A stretch of 64,000 bases of DNA, from the NCBI RefSeq assembly GCF_900100115.1, contig NZ_FNKL01000004.1, positions 310,001 through 374,000 of the forward strand. Direction: 5' to 3'. Positions within the stretch are counted from its first letter, which is position 1; each line of letters opens with the position of its first letter. Under the pieces are notes generated by a model. It ran no database searches. It was not told the origin of the DNA and saw only the letters and a program-made list of their open reading frames with translations. Shown piece after piece: positions 1-7,507 of this stretch. This stretch comes from Chryseobacterium soldanellicola (lineage in GTDB: Bacteria > Bacteroidota > Bacteroidia > Flavobacteriales > Weeksellaceae). A program made the position numbers and the translations under genes.

Positions 1-1
1 T

Positions 2-412
2 TTTAATGTGAATATTATTTCGATGATTAGCGTAACAAGAGATTTTTTACCTTTAATGAAAAAAGGCGGCAGAATTATCTGTACGACTTCAGTTACGGCG
101 TACAGGGGAAGCGATCATCTGATTGATTATTCGGCTACAAAGGGCGCTATTGCAACATTTATCCGGTCTCTGGCAACAAATCTTGCAGAAAAGAAAATTC
201 TCGTAAACGGAGTTGCTCCCGGACCGATCTGGACGCCGCTTGTGAAAGAAACTTTCGATGATTTATCAACTTTTGGAAAAGATAATCCTATGAAAAGAGC
301 CGGCCAGCCCTCAGAAGTTGCTCCGGCCTATGTTTTTCTGGCTTCCGAGGATTCGAGCTTTATTACCGGAGAAATCATTCATATTAACGGAGGCGATTTT
401 GTAGGAGGATAA
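2..412 (+). CDS. SDR family oxidoreductase, C-terminal part (5' end outside window)
   Basis: The reading frame is open to the window edge, so the Rossmann nucleotide-binding half is missing and about 136 residues remain. The catalytic core of a short-chain dehydrogenase is visible: a TTSV serine segment, then YSATKGA (Tyr-x3-Lys), then the VNGVAPGPIWTPL loop that closes over NAD(P). The C-terminus SSFITGEIIHINGGDFVGG is the usual family ending. An internal GTG at position 8 is not the start. The substrate cannot be inferred. An SRPBCC gene follows after 30 nt on the same strand, so co-transcription is possible. Confidence 0.9.
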   Translation, partial: FNVNIISMISVTRDFLPLMKKGGRIICTTSVTAYRGSDHLIDYSATKGAIATFIRSLATNLAEKKILVNGVAPGPIWTPLVKETFDDLSTFGKDNPMKRAGQPSEVAPAYVFLASEDSSFITGEIIHINGGDFVGG

Positions 413-442
413 AATTAATTAAAAACCACTTAAATAGTAAAA

Positions 443-871
443 ATGGAAACTTTGGTATATACAATCCAGATCAATACCAGTCCGGAAAGAGTTTGGGACG
501 TACTTTGGGGTGAAATAACCTATAGACAATGGACGACAGCTTTTACCGAAGGCTCGTTTTATCAGGGGACATTAGAGGAAGGAAGTACGGTGAAATTTCT
601 CGATCCTAAAAACAACGGAATGTACAGCCGTGTTGAGAAAAATATTCCTCATAAGGAAATGAAATTTTTGCATCTCGGAGAAATTTATGATGGGGTTGAA
701 GCTCCTCAAAATTGGGGAGAAGCAACGGAATCTTATATTTTGGAGGAAAAAGATGACGGAACAGAATTAAAAGCTGAAATTCAGACTCCTGCTGAATTCA
801 AAGAGTTTTTTGAAGATAAATTTCCAAAAGCGTTGGGAATTGTGAAAAATCTTTCTGAAAATCAACTTTAG
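443..871 (+). CDS. SRPBCC domain-containing protein (AHSA1-like), copy 1
   Basis: This is a 142-residue cytoplasmic protein of the START/Bet v1 superfamily. The N-terminal strand and signature (VYTIQINTSPERVWDVLW, then YRQWT, then FLDPKNNGMYSRVE) are typical of AHSA1/SRPBCC proteins, which form a hydrophobic cavity for small ligands. No signal peptide is present. The next gene is a paralogue with the same layout (TVINAPKQKVWDILW, YREWT, FLDMNNEGMVS), so the pair is a tandem duplication. The function is unknown; the family includes ligand-binding and co-chaperone-like proteins. Confidence 0.85.
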   Translation: METLVYTIQINTSPERVWDVLWGEITYRQWTTAFTEGSFYQGTLEEGSTVKFLDPKNNGMYSRVEKNIPHKEMKFLHLGEIYDGVEAPQNWGEATESYILEEKDDGTELKAEIQTPAEFKEFFEDKFPKALGIVKNLSENQL

Positions 872-945
872 TAAGCAAATATCATTAATAATTTTCACAA
901 ATAAAATTAGTGTTTAATTTAAATCAGATCACAAAAAATAAAAAT

Positions 946-1392
946 ATGGAAACTTTATCATACGAAACAGTAATCAATGCACCTAAGCAAAAGGTTTGGG
1001 ATATTCTTTGGAATCCTGAAACCTACAGAGAATGGACGCAGTTTTTCAATCCCGCTTCTCAGTCCCAAATGAAATCCGATTGGAAAGTCGGAGGAAAAAC
1101 ATATTTTCTGGACATGAACAATGAAGGAATGGTTTCTACAATCGACAGTTTAGACGAGCCAAATCAGATTATTTTTAAACATTTAGGAATGGTGGATAAA
1201 AATGGAGTAGAAGATACCGAAAGCATGGAAATCAAGCAATGGAGCGGATGCTTTGAAAAATATATTTTAATAGATTTTGACGGAAAAACAAAACTCCATA
1301 CAGAAGTTCAGGTCGAAAAAAACTGGGAAGAGCATATGAATACGGGTTTTATAAAAGGTTTGGAAATTGTGAAAAATCTTGCTGAGAAATAA
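946..1392 (+). CDS. SRPBCC domain-containing protein (AHSA1-like), copy 2
   Basis: This 148-residue paralogue of the preceding gene has the same fold signature: METLSYETVINAPKQKVWDI, then WNPETYREWTQFF. The frame is open from a GTG at 910, but the ATG at 946 gives METLSYE, matching METLVYT of copy 1, so 946 is preferred. The copies have diverged inside the ligand cavity region (residues about 40-110), which suggests different ligands. No signal peptide or membrane segment is seen. It probably shares a transcript with copy 1 (74 nt apart). Confidence 0.85.
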   Translation: METLSYETVINAPKQKVWDILWNPETYREWTQFFNPASQSQMKSDWKVGGKTYFLDMNNEGMVSTIDSLDEPNQIIFKHLGMVDKNGVEDTESMEIKQWSGCFEKYILIDFDGKTKLHTEVQVEKNWEEHMNTGFIKGLEIVKNLAEK

Positions 1393-1404
1393 TTTACCTT
1401 TATC

Positions 1405-1498
1405 CCACAGATTTCGCAGATTTGCACAGATGATACGTTTTATATATTGCAATTAAAAAATATGCGCAATCATCTCTGCAAATCTGTGAAATCTGTGG
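1405..1498. repeat. Imperfect intergenic inverted repeat (30-bp arms)
   Basis: Arms at 1405-1434 and 1469-1498 are complementary at 28 of 30 positions and flank an AT-rich 34-nt centre. The arm contains three degenerate CACAGATT-like units (CCACAGATTTCGCAGATTTG). Transcribed, it would form a long hairpin between the SRPBCC pair and the next gene. A second element of similar design lies at 4194-4280. It looks like a dispersed non-coding repeat rather than a simple terminator, since no T-tract follows. Confidence 0.75.
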
Positions 1499-1519
1499 TA
1501 AATAAAATAAAAATCAAAT

Positions 1520-1978
1520 ATGAAATTATTAACGATCCTTTTTACGACTTTTATTCTGGCTTTATTGGCTACAAAAATCTTCCAGGGAAGCTGGAATTTT
1601 TTATTTTCAGGAAACCTGGGAATGGCGGTTTTCATCATTTTTACGGGGCTTTCACATTTTAAATTTCAAAAAGGAATGGCGTTGATGATTCCTGATTTTA
1701 TTCCTGCTAAAATGTTTTGGGTATATTTTACCGGAATTATTGAAATCGCTGCCGGAATTGGTTTAATGATTCCATCAATTCGTGAAACGACTGCGATTTT
1801 ATTAATAATTTTCTTTGTTTTGGTTTTCCTGGCGAATATTAATTCATCAAAGAAAAAGGTTAATATCTTCAAAGGAGATTACACCGGTCCCGGAATGAGA
1901 TATCTTTATAAAGAAAGAATCCCGATGCAGGTTATTTTAATTGTCTGGACGTGGTATTTCGGGATATATCTGAATTAA
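1520..1978 (+). CDS. DoxX-like small integral membrane protein
   Basis: A 152-residue protein with about four predicted membrane segments: residues 3-20, 30-47, 68-88 and 93-108, plus a C-terminal hydrophobic stretch. The pattern GxxHFKFxxxMALMIPDFIP followed by YFTGIIEIAAGIGLMIP is typical of DoxX/MauE-like proteins of Bacteroidota. Their biochemical role is mostly unknown; some relatives act in quinone or redox chemistry at the membrane. It stands alone between an inverted repeat and a weak terminator. Confidence 0.7.
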   Translation: MKLLTILFTTFILALLATKIFQGSWNFLFSGNLGMAVFIIFTGLSHFKFQKGMALMIPDFIPAKMFWVYFTGIIEIAAGIGLMIPSIRETTAILLIIFFVLVFLANINSSKKKVNIFKGDYTGPGMRYLYKERIPMQVILIVWTWYFGIYLN

Positions 1979-1995
1979 ATATAATCGTAACAATT

Positions 1996-2026
1996 AAAGC
2001 GGAGAATTTTTCTTTCCGTTTTTTTG
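1996..2026 (+). terminator. Weak rho-independent terminator
   Basis: A CGGA...TCCG stem with flanking partial pairs is followed by a run of seven T. It resembles the stronger hairpin at 4158-4190 and closes the DoxX-like gene. Confidence 0.5.
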
Positions 2027-2131
2027 TTAAATTTTAGGAATGGAGAGAAATTTTTGTAACATTTTATATTGTTTTAATGTCTTATAGATAAACATATAAA
2101 TAATAATTTCGAACCAAACCAACCTATTAGT

Positions 2132-4135
2132 ATGAACCTCAATTCTAAAATTTTTACAACCGCGCAAGTTGTACTATCAGCCATTATGATGAATGCACAA
2201 AGCAGCACCAAAAAGCTACCGGGCGATCCTACATTAGTCTCTTCAAAGGCTACTCTGGATAAGCTTATCTCTTATGATAAAGGGAATTTTAAATATAAAG
2301 TTGAAGACTATTTTGCAAGACCAAAAGCTTCACAATTTAAAATTTCTCCCGATGGGCAGTACCTTTCTTACAAAGAAAAAGACAAGGACATGAAGAATCA
2401 TGTTTACGTAAAAGATCTTACAACAGGAAAAATTACAAAATCACTTGTTGAAAAAGACGACCTGATCAAAAGCTACGGCTGGCTTGATAAAAAACGCCTT
2501 TTTTATACTCAGGATAAAGGAGGAAATGAAAATATCCATTTGTATGCCGCAGATATTGACGGGAAAAACCTTAAAGATTTAACTCCTTTTGAAGGCATTA
2601 CTCTAGGTTCCGTAAGATTGATCAAAGACACTGAATTTGTGATTGTTACAATGAATAAAAACAATAAGCAGATTTTTGAACCTTATAAAATCAATTTCAA
2701 TACAGGCGAAATGACGCAATTGTATGAAAATAAAGATGTTAATAGTCCGATTGATGATTATCTTTTTGATAAAGACGGTAATCTGAGAGGATATATTGTT
2801 CTTGAAAACGGGTTGACAACCAAAACATATTATAAAGATCTACAGACAGGTAAATTCAATCTTTTGAAATCAACGGATTGGAAAGATACATTCAGCATTA
2901 TCAGATTTAACGATAATTCCGATAATAAAGATGAAGCATACGCTGTATCAAATCTTGACAGTGATAAAACAAAAATTGTTTTGTATGATTTAAAGAAAAA
3001 TGCTGTTATTAAAGAAATTTATTCAAATCCTACGTTTGATGTAAGCTCAATCAGTGTTGCCGGAAAAAACAGAAATTATGAGCTTGATTACATTAGTTAC
3101 ACAGGAATTAAAAATGAGACAATTCCGGTAAGTAAATTTTACAGGGAAGTTCATGATAAGCTCGCTTCCGAATTTGGAGATAAACAGTTTTATATAGCTT
3201 CCTCCGATGATAATGATACTAAGCTTTTGGTCGTTGTTGACAGTGACAAGCTGTACGGAAAATACTATGAATACGATACAAAATCAAAAAGCATAAAACT
3301 TCTTTTCGACTTAATGCCGCAGTTAAAAGAAGAGGATATGGCAGAAATGCGACCGATCGAATTTAAAAGCAGAGATGGTTTGACGATTCACGGATACATT
3401 ACAATGCCGAAAGCCGCTCTGGAAGGCAAAAAAGTCCCTTTAATTGTTAATCCTCACGGCGGCCCGCAAGGGATCAGAGATGATTGGGGGTTCAATCCTG
3501 AGACGCAATTGTTTGCGAGCAGAGGATATGCGACGTTGCAGGTTAATTTCAGAATTTCAGGAGGTTACGGTAAAGAATTTCAGACTTCGGGTTATAAGCA
3601 AATCGGCAGAAAAGCGATGGATGATGTTGAAGATGGGGTAAAATACGTCATTCAACAAGGTTGGGTTGATAAAGATAAAGTGGCCATTTACGGTGGAAGT
3701 CACGGTGGTTACGCGACTTTGATGGGGTTGATCAAAACTCCGGATTTATATTCTTGTGGCGTTGATTACGTGGGAGTTTCAAATATTTTCACCTTTTTCG
3801 ACTCTTTTCCGGAATACTGGAAGCCTTACAAAGAAATGGTAAAGCAAATCTGGTATGATTTGGATAATCCTGAAGAAGCAAAAATTGCAAAAGAAGTTTC
3901 GCCTGTTTTCCAGATTGATAAGATTAAAAAACCTTTATTTGTTGTTCAGGGAGCGAATGATCCAAGAGTGAATATCAATGAATCTGATCAGATCGTAAAA
4001 GCATTGAGAGGAAAAGGTTTTGAAGTTCCGTACATGGTAAAATACGATGAAGGACACGGATTCGGAAAAGAACCCAACAGGCTTGAACTGTATAAATCAA
4101 TGTTAGGCTTTTTTGCTGAAAATTTTAATAAATAA
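2132..4135 (+). CDS. S9 family peptidase (prolyl oligopeptidase / acylaminoacyl-peptidase type)
   Basis: A 667-residue secreted serine peptidase. An N-terminal signal-like segment ends near NAQSS (residue 24). Residues about 50-400 form the beta-propeller, and the alpha/beta-hydrolase domain follows from about 410. The catalytic triad can be placed: Ser523 in GGSHGGYA, Asp610 in GANDPRVN, and His642 in DEGHGF. The oxyanion-region motif NPHGGPQG precedes it. Length and domain order match the S9 family, which cleaves short peptides, often after proline or at acylated N-termini. It is monocistronic, with a clear terminator at 4158. Confidence 0.93.
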   Translation: MNLNSKIFTTAQVVLSAIMMNAQSSTKKLPGDPTLVSSKATLDKLISYDKGNFKYKVEDYFARPKASQFKISPDGQYLSYKEKDKDMKNHVYVKDLTTGKITKSLVEKDDLIKSYGWLDKKRLFYTQDKGGNENIHLYAADIDGKNLKDLTPFEGITLGSVRLIKDTEFVIVTMNKNNKQIFEPYKINFNTGEMTQLYENKDVNSPIDDYLFDKDGNLRGYIVLENGLTTKTYYKDLQTGKFNLLKSTDWKDTFSIIRFNDNSDNKDEAYAVSNLDSDKTKIVLYDLKKNAVIKEIYSNPTFDVSSISVAGKNRNYELDYISYTGIKNETIPVSKFYREVHDKLASEFGDKQFYIASSDDNDTKLLVVVDSDKLYGKYYEYDTKSKSIKLLFDLMPQLKEEDMAEMRPIEFKSRDGLTIHGYITMPKAALEGKKVPLIVNPHGGPQGIRDDWGFNPETQLFASRGYATLQVNFRISGGYGKEFQTSGYKQIGRKAMDDVEDGVKYVIQQGWVDKDKVAIYGGSHGGYATLMGLIKTPDLYSCGVDYVGVSNIFTFFDSFPEYWKPYKEMVKQIWYDLDNPEEAKIAKEVSPVFQIDKIKKPLFVVQGANDPRVNINESDQIVKALRGKGFEVPYMVKYDEGHGFGKEPNRLELYKSMLGFFAENFNK

Positions 4136-4157
4136 GCTAGAATTTTATAATTAATTA

Positions 4158-4190
4158 AACGGGAAGTGTTTTTGCTTTCCGTTTTTTTGT
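4158..4190 (+). terminator. Rho-independent terminator of the S9 peptidase gene
   Basis: A 9-bp stem AACGGGAAG/CTTTCCGTT (one G-T pair) with an 8-nt loop is followed by a T-tract at 4182-4188. Confidence 0.8.
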
Positions 4191-4193
4191 TTT

Positions 4194-4280
4194 AAACACA
4201 AATAGCACAAATGATTTTCACAAATGACACGATGGAAATTATTTGTGGCATTAGTGTAAAGATTTGTGTTATTAGTGTTT
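4194..4280. repeat. Imperfect intergenic inverted repeat (CACAAAT units)
   Basis: The left arm 4194-4230 (AAACACAAATAGCACAAATG...) is largely complementary to the right arm ending at 4280 (...GTGTTATTAGTGTTT). The arms are built from degenerate ACAAAT units, as the arms at 1405-1498 are built from ACAGATT units. It probably belongs to the same class of dispersed palindromic repeat. Confidence 0.65.
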
Positions 4281-4402
4281 ATTTAAAATCAATGATTACA
4301 AAAAAACAATTAAAAACACGATTAATAAAAGAAAAACTGAATTTCCGGAAAAATATTTTAAATTTATTAAAGTAAAACAAAAATATCAATCGTCATAGCA
4401 AT

Positions 4403-4981
4403 ATGGAGATTGTCGAAAAAATAACAATGCCGCAAAAAGAGAAGGAAAATATCATCTCACAAACCGTTACAAAGTACGGCGGAAAGCTGATGTCTTACAT
4501 TCGCCCGAAAGTAAAAAATACGGAAGATGCGGAAGATATTCTGCAGGAGGTTTGGTATCAGTTCAGCAGTATTACCAATCTTTCTGAAATTGTGAACGTT
4601 GGCGGCTGGCTGTACAGAGTGACAGCAAATAAAATCACGGACAAATACCGAAAAAAGAAAACTGAAAATCTTGAAGATTTTGTCTACGAAGATGAAGACG
4701 GAAGTTTTTCCATAAAAGACATTCTTTTGCTTGATGAAAGCGCAGGTCCGGAAGTGAAAATGTTTCAGGATGAAATTTGGAAAAAGCTTTTTGAAGCATT
4801 GGATGAATTGCCTGAAAAACAAAGGCTCGTCTATGTAGAAAACGAGCTCAACGACAAAACCCTCCAGGAAATAGCCGATGAGCAGGGCGAAAATATTAAA
4901 ACAATTATCAGTCGGAAAAACTATGCGATAAAGCATTTGAGAAACAGATTGAAAAAATTATACGAAGATTTAAATAGTTAG
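4403..4981 (+). CDS. ECF-like RNA polymerase sigma-70 family factor
   Basis: A 192-residue alternative sigma factor. Region 2 spans residues about 25-95 and contains DAEDILQEVWYQF, the core-binding and -10-recognition helices. Region 4 spans residues about 135-185 (LPEKQRLVYVENELNDKTLQ, then IADEQGENIKTIISRKNYA), a helix-turn-helix for -35 recognition. No region 1 or 3 is present. The ATG at 4403 and an ATG at 4427 are both possible starts. Two small genes follow, the first a membrane protein, which suggests a sigma/membrane-partner unit responding to envelope or surface conditions. Confidence 0.88.
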   Translation: MEIVEKITMPQKEKENIISQTVTKYGGKLMSYIRPKVKNTEDAEDILQEVWYQFSSITNLSEIVNVGGWLYRVTANKITDKYRKKKTENLEDFVYEDEDGSFSIKDILLLDESAGPEVKMFQDEIWKKLFEALDELPEKQRLVYVENELNDKTLQEIADEQGENIKTIISRKNYAIKHLRNRLKKLYEDLNS

Positions 4982-4996
4982 TAAAAAAAGAAAGAT

Positions 4997-5341
4997 ATGA
5001 ATCATAAACATAAAAAAGGGTGGATTTTTTTATTTCTGTGTCCACCATTGATTTTACTGGGAGTTACATGGATCGTCATGTCCCTTTGGAATTGTCTGCT
5101 TCCCGATATTTTAGGCGTGAAATCGATTACCTATTGGCAGGCAATGGGAATTTTGATTTTAAGTAAAATCCTTTTCGGAGGTTTCCATTTTGGAAAAGGA
5201 ATGAGAGATTTTAAAGAAAAGAAAATGATGAGAGACAGAATGATGAGCCTATCTCCCGAAGAAAGAGAAAAATTTAAAGAAGTCTGGAAAGACAGATGTT
5301 CAGGAGGATTTTTCAACCGACACAACAGAACAAACGAATAA
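4997..5341 (+). CDS. Small membrane protein downstream of sigma factor
   Basis: A 114-residue protein with two membrane segments (residues about 8-30 and 45-63). A charged cytoplasmic-looking tail follows with LSPEEREKFKEVWKDRCSG. The tail resembles the LxPEQRxxF helix of Spy/CpxP-type and metal-sensor proteins, but that is only a local similarity. It begins 15 nt after the sigma gene, so the two are almost certainly co-transcribed. A role as a regulator or anchor of the sigma factor is an inference from position. Confidence 0.75.
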   Translation: MNHKHKKGWIFLFLCPPLILLGVTWIVMSLWNCLLPDILGVKSITYWQAMGILILSKILFGGFHFGKGMRDFKEKKMMRDRMMSLSPEEREKFKEVWKDRCSGGFFNRHNRTNE

Positions 5342-5428
5342 TAAAAATTTTAGAAGTAGTAAAGTAAAATTAAAATTCATTCGTCTATATAAAAAACAAG
5401 AAGTAGTAAAATTTAAAATTTTGAAAAA

Positions 5429-5701
5429 ATGAAAAATTCAGTATTAAAAGGTGCTCTGGGAGCATTAGCCGTAGCCGGCATAGCAATGATCGCTAAAAAA
5501 GCAATCGAAAGAAAAAGATTTGTAAAAGGTATTTTCGAAGAATACGGAATCAAAGAAAAATCTCCTTTCGGATTGGCTGACAAGATCAGAGAAATGAATG
5601 AAGAGCAATATCAGGAATTGAAAGGAAAATTCAAGAAAGAATTTGCTTCAAGATGCCGCCACAGAGGATTTGAGAAAAAAGAAAATATTGCAGAAGCATA
5701 A
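5429..5701 (+). CDS. Small conserved-looking protein, possible third gene of sigma operon
   Basis: A 90-residue protein with an N-terminal hydrophobic, Ala/Gly-rich helix (residues 5-25, GALGALAVAGIAMIAKKAI). A charged helical tail with the pattern IREMNEEQYQELKGKFKKEF follows, resembling the tail of the preceding protein (SPEEREKFKEV). The function is unknown. A strong terminator follows at once (5729-5772), so it probably ends the sigma-factor operon. No enzyme motif is visible. Confidence 0.7.
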   Translation: MKNSVLKGALGALAVAGIAMIAKKAIERKRFVKGIFEEYGIKEKSPFGLADKIREMNEEQYQELKGKFKKEFASRCRHRGFEKKENIAEA

Positions 5702-5728
5702 TAGAAAGTAAACTAAATTGAAATTGTT

Positions 5729-5772
5729 AATTCCGGCGCGGGAAGCAGAGCTTCCCGCGCCGGAATTTTTTT
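5729..5772 (+). terminator. Strong GC-rich hairpin terminator
   Basis: A perfect 18-bp stem (5729-5746 with 5750-5767) has a 3-nt AGA loop and a T-tract to 5772. The stem core CCGGCGCGGGAAGC is strikingly GC-rich against its AT-rich surroundings. The hairpin at 35067-35103 has the same design, with a GC-NNA-GC tip. Confidence 0.85.
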
Positions 5773-6280
5773 GCGTCATTGCGAACAGACTGAAGGTATG
5801 CGAATGTAGTTCAGAAGTGACGAAGTAATCTCAAAACTATAAATATAACAATTGTCATTCTGACGAAGGAAGAATCTCTATTACCAAAATCACTCATTGC
5901 TTATATTGTTTGAAGCTATATCCCGCTTTTCGTTGCAATCTTTTTTTTCAAAAAAGGATTTTCTCTTCAATCGGGGCTAGAGTGGTAGTCATTCTTTTCA
6001 ACATTACAAAATCACCATACAGTTTGTCATTCCGTAGGAATCTCAACAAAGATTAAAAAAAATACCTGCAAAATAAATATAGATTCTACGCTCCACTTCG
6101 TTCCGCTCTGAATGACAAACTGAATGTATATTCTAATCATCCAATCTGTGCTGAGTGAAAGGTCTTTGCGAACGAAAAATATATTCAATCCTTGCAAAAA
6201 ATCCTTGCAAACTTTGCGTTAAAAAAGAGATTGCTTCGCTTTGCTCGCAATCCCAAATTCCTTATTTTTGCATAGTTCAA
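5773..6280. repeat. Gene-free spacer filled with degenerate GTCATTC-type repeats
   Basis: About 500 bp without a credible gene. Several pieces resemble one another in both orientations: GCGTCATTGCGAACAGACTG (5774), GTCATTCTGACGAAGGAAGA (near 5854), GTCATTCCGTAGGAATCTCA (near 6028), and the reverse type CGTTCCGCTCTGAATGACAA (near 6100). These GTCATTC...GAATCTC units are a dispersed intergenic repeat type. The open frame from 6155 that runs into the J-domain gene lies in this repeat and is not coding. Confidence 0.65.
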
Positions 6281-6931
6281 ATGAAAGATTACTACTATTT
6301 TCTTGGGATTTCTCATGATGCTTCGGAAGAGGACATCAAAAAAGCTTATAGAAAACTGTCTTTAAAATATCATCCCGACAAAAACGAAAATGACGACTTT
6401 TTTGCAGACCGTTTTCGTGAAATTCAGGAAGCTTACGAAACATTGAGCGACAAAAGCAGAAGATACACTTACGACCAGAATTTAGAAAGTCACCAGAAAA
6501 GTTTCAGATATAATATTCCGCCGGCGATCAAAACGTTTACGGCGAATAAAATTCATGCGAAAAAAGGAGAGGAAATTATCATTAGCTGGCAGACCCAAAA
6601 TGCCGATGTAGTGAAAGTTTTACCTTTCGGACTCGAAAAATCTTATGGAGAAAGAGTTTTTAAAATAACGGAATTTAAAGACGGAAAATTCCAGATTTTA
6701 CTTCATGCGACGAATTCGCTTTTGCATAAAACAGTAGTCCAGGGAATTACCATTACGGAAGTCTTTGAAAGTGAAGGCGAAAAATTCAGAGAAAAAGCGG
6801 AAGAATTATTCAAATCACAACCGAGAACAGTTGCAAATCCGCATGGCCAGCCAAAAATTGCGAGAATAATCGCAGCTGTTTTGCTGTTGATTCTGGCGAT
6901 TTATTTTTTAGTGAAAAACTATAGCAATTAA
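6281..6931 (+). CDS. J domain-containing protein (DnaJ-like, C-terminal membrane anchor)
   Basis: A 216-residue protein. The N-terminal J domain (residues 1-65) begins [11 protein letters not shown] and carries the invariant HPD at residues 31-33 ([10 protein letters not shown]), which stimulates Hsp70/DnaK ATPase. There is no Gly/Phe or zinc-finger region. A middle beta-rich domain (about 85-155) follows, and a single C-terminal membrane helix (about 194-212) suggests a tail-anchored co-chaperone. The start at 6281 is chosen because the longer frame reads through repeat DNA. Its 3' end overlaps the convergent Cys-rich gene by 4 nt. Confidence 0.88.
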   Translation: MKDYYYFLGISHDASEEDIKKAYRKLSLKYHPDKNENDDFFADRFREIQEAYETLSDKSRRYTYDQNLESHQKSFRYNIPPAIKTFTANKIHAKKGEEIIISWQTQNADVVKVLPFGLEKSYGERVFKITEFKDGKFQILLHATNSLLHKTVVQGITITEVFESEGEKFREKAEELFKSQPRTVANPHGQPKIARIIAAVLLLILAIYFLVKNYSN

Positions 6932-7083
6932 GCCATTTTCTTCCTTCCCGGACAAGATTTACATCTTTTTCCTTTTTTAAACTTCTTGCAGCAGGATTTC
7001 TTTGTGCCACAATTCATATCTTCATTACTGAACGAAAAAGCAGGAGTCAAAGCCGGTACTTTGAAAGGGACAATCGTATTCAT
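6928..7083 (-). CDS. 51-residue Cys-rich small protein
   Basis: A short gene on the minus strand encodes 51 residues. The N-terminal half begins [20 protein letters not shown]. The second half is very basic and cysteine-rich: [20 protein letters not shown], then CPGRKKMA. Cysteines occur as C-x5-CC and C-x2-C, which suggests a small metal-binding module. The basic stretch could bind nucleic acid. It has a normal ATG and stop, and overlaps the J-domain gene tail-to-tail by 4 nt. The function is unknown; composition and full open frame make it credible. Confidence 0.65.
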   Translation of the reverse strand: MNTIVPFKVPALTPAFSFSNEDMNCGTKKSCCKKFKKGKRCKSCPGRKKMA

Positions 7084-7507
7084 GCTGCAAATATATTAAT
7101 TTAGAATAAATATAGATAATAAATTTGCATAAATTGTTTTAAAGCTGATTATTAACAGCTTATCCTGTTATTTTACCTTCTGAAATATTGAAAAAACGAT
7201 ACAATCAATACAAAAACTGATTTTGAGAATCTTTTTTAGATTTAAAATTAAAAGAAAAAATTAGATAAAATGTATTATAATTTTATTAAAAAAAGAACGT
7301 TCTTTTATTGAACATTTATAAGTAAAGTTACAATTATGTTAAGAAATGCTAAATTAAAGTTTAAGCAAAAAAAGATTCAAAAGTCATTAATTTTAAAACT
7401 GATATGAAACTTTCTTTGCTTTTTCTGCAATTTTGGGAGGTTGTACAATCATGTAAAAAATTGTAATTTTACCAATCTTTTTTTACAAACAAAATCTAAT
7501 ATAAAAA
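7084..7507. other. AT-rich intergenic region upstream of gcvP
   Basis: About 420 bp of very AT-rich DNA holds no open frame of note. It must contain the gcvP promoter. A TAATTTTA sequence near 7464, one base from TANNTTTG, with a TTG about 20 bp upstream, is a weak candidate. No glycine-riboswitch-like GC-rich structure is visible. Confidence 0.4.

Noticed and set aside
910-945. GTG start giving 12 extra residues on SRPBCC copy 2
   Set aside because: The ATG at 946 aligns with the start of copy 1; the extension is not shared.
4457-4936. 159-residue minus-strand frame opposite the sigma factor
   Set aside because: It is a shadow of the sigma gene's codon pattern; the sigma factor has clear region 2 and 4 motifs.
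6155-6280. N-terminal extension of the J-domain protein
   Set aside because: It reads through dispersed repeat DNA and adds residues before a normal J-domain start at 6281.
7084-7507. Glycine riboswitch before gcvP
   Set aside because: The leader is AT-rich with no GC-rich paired aptamer-like stems visible.
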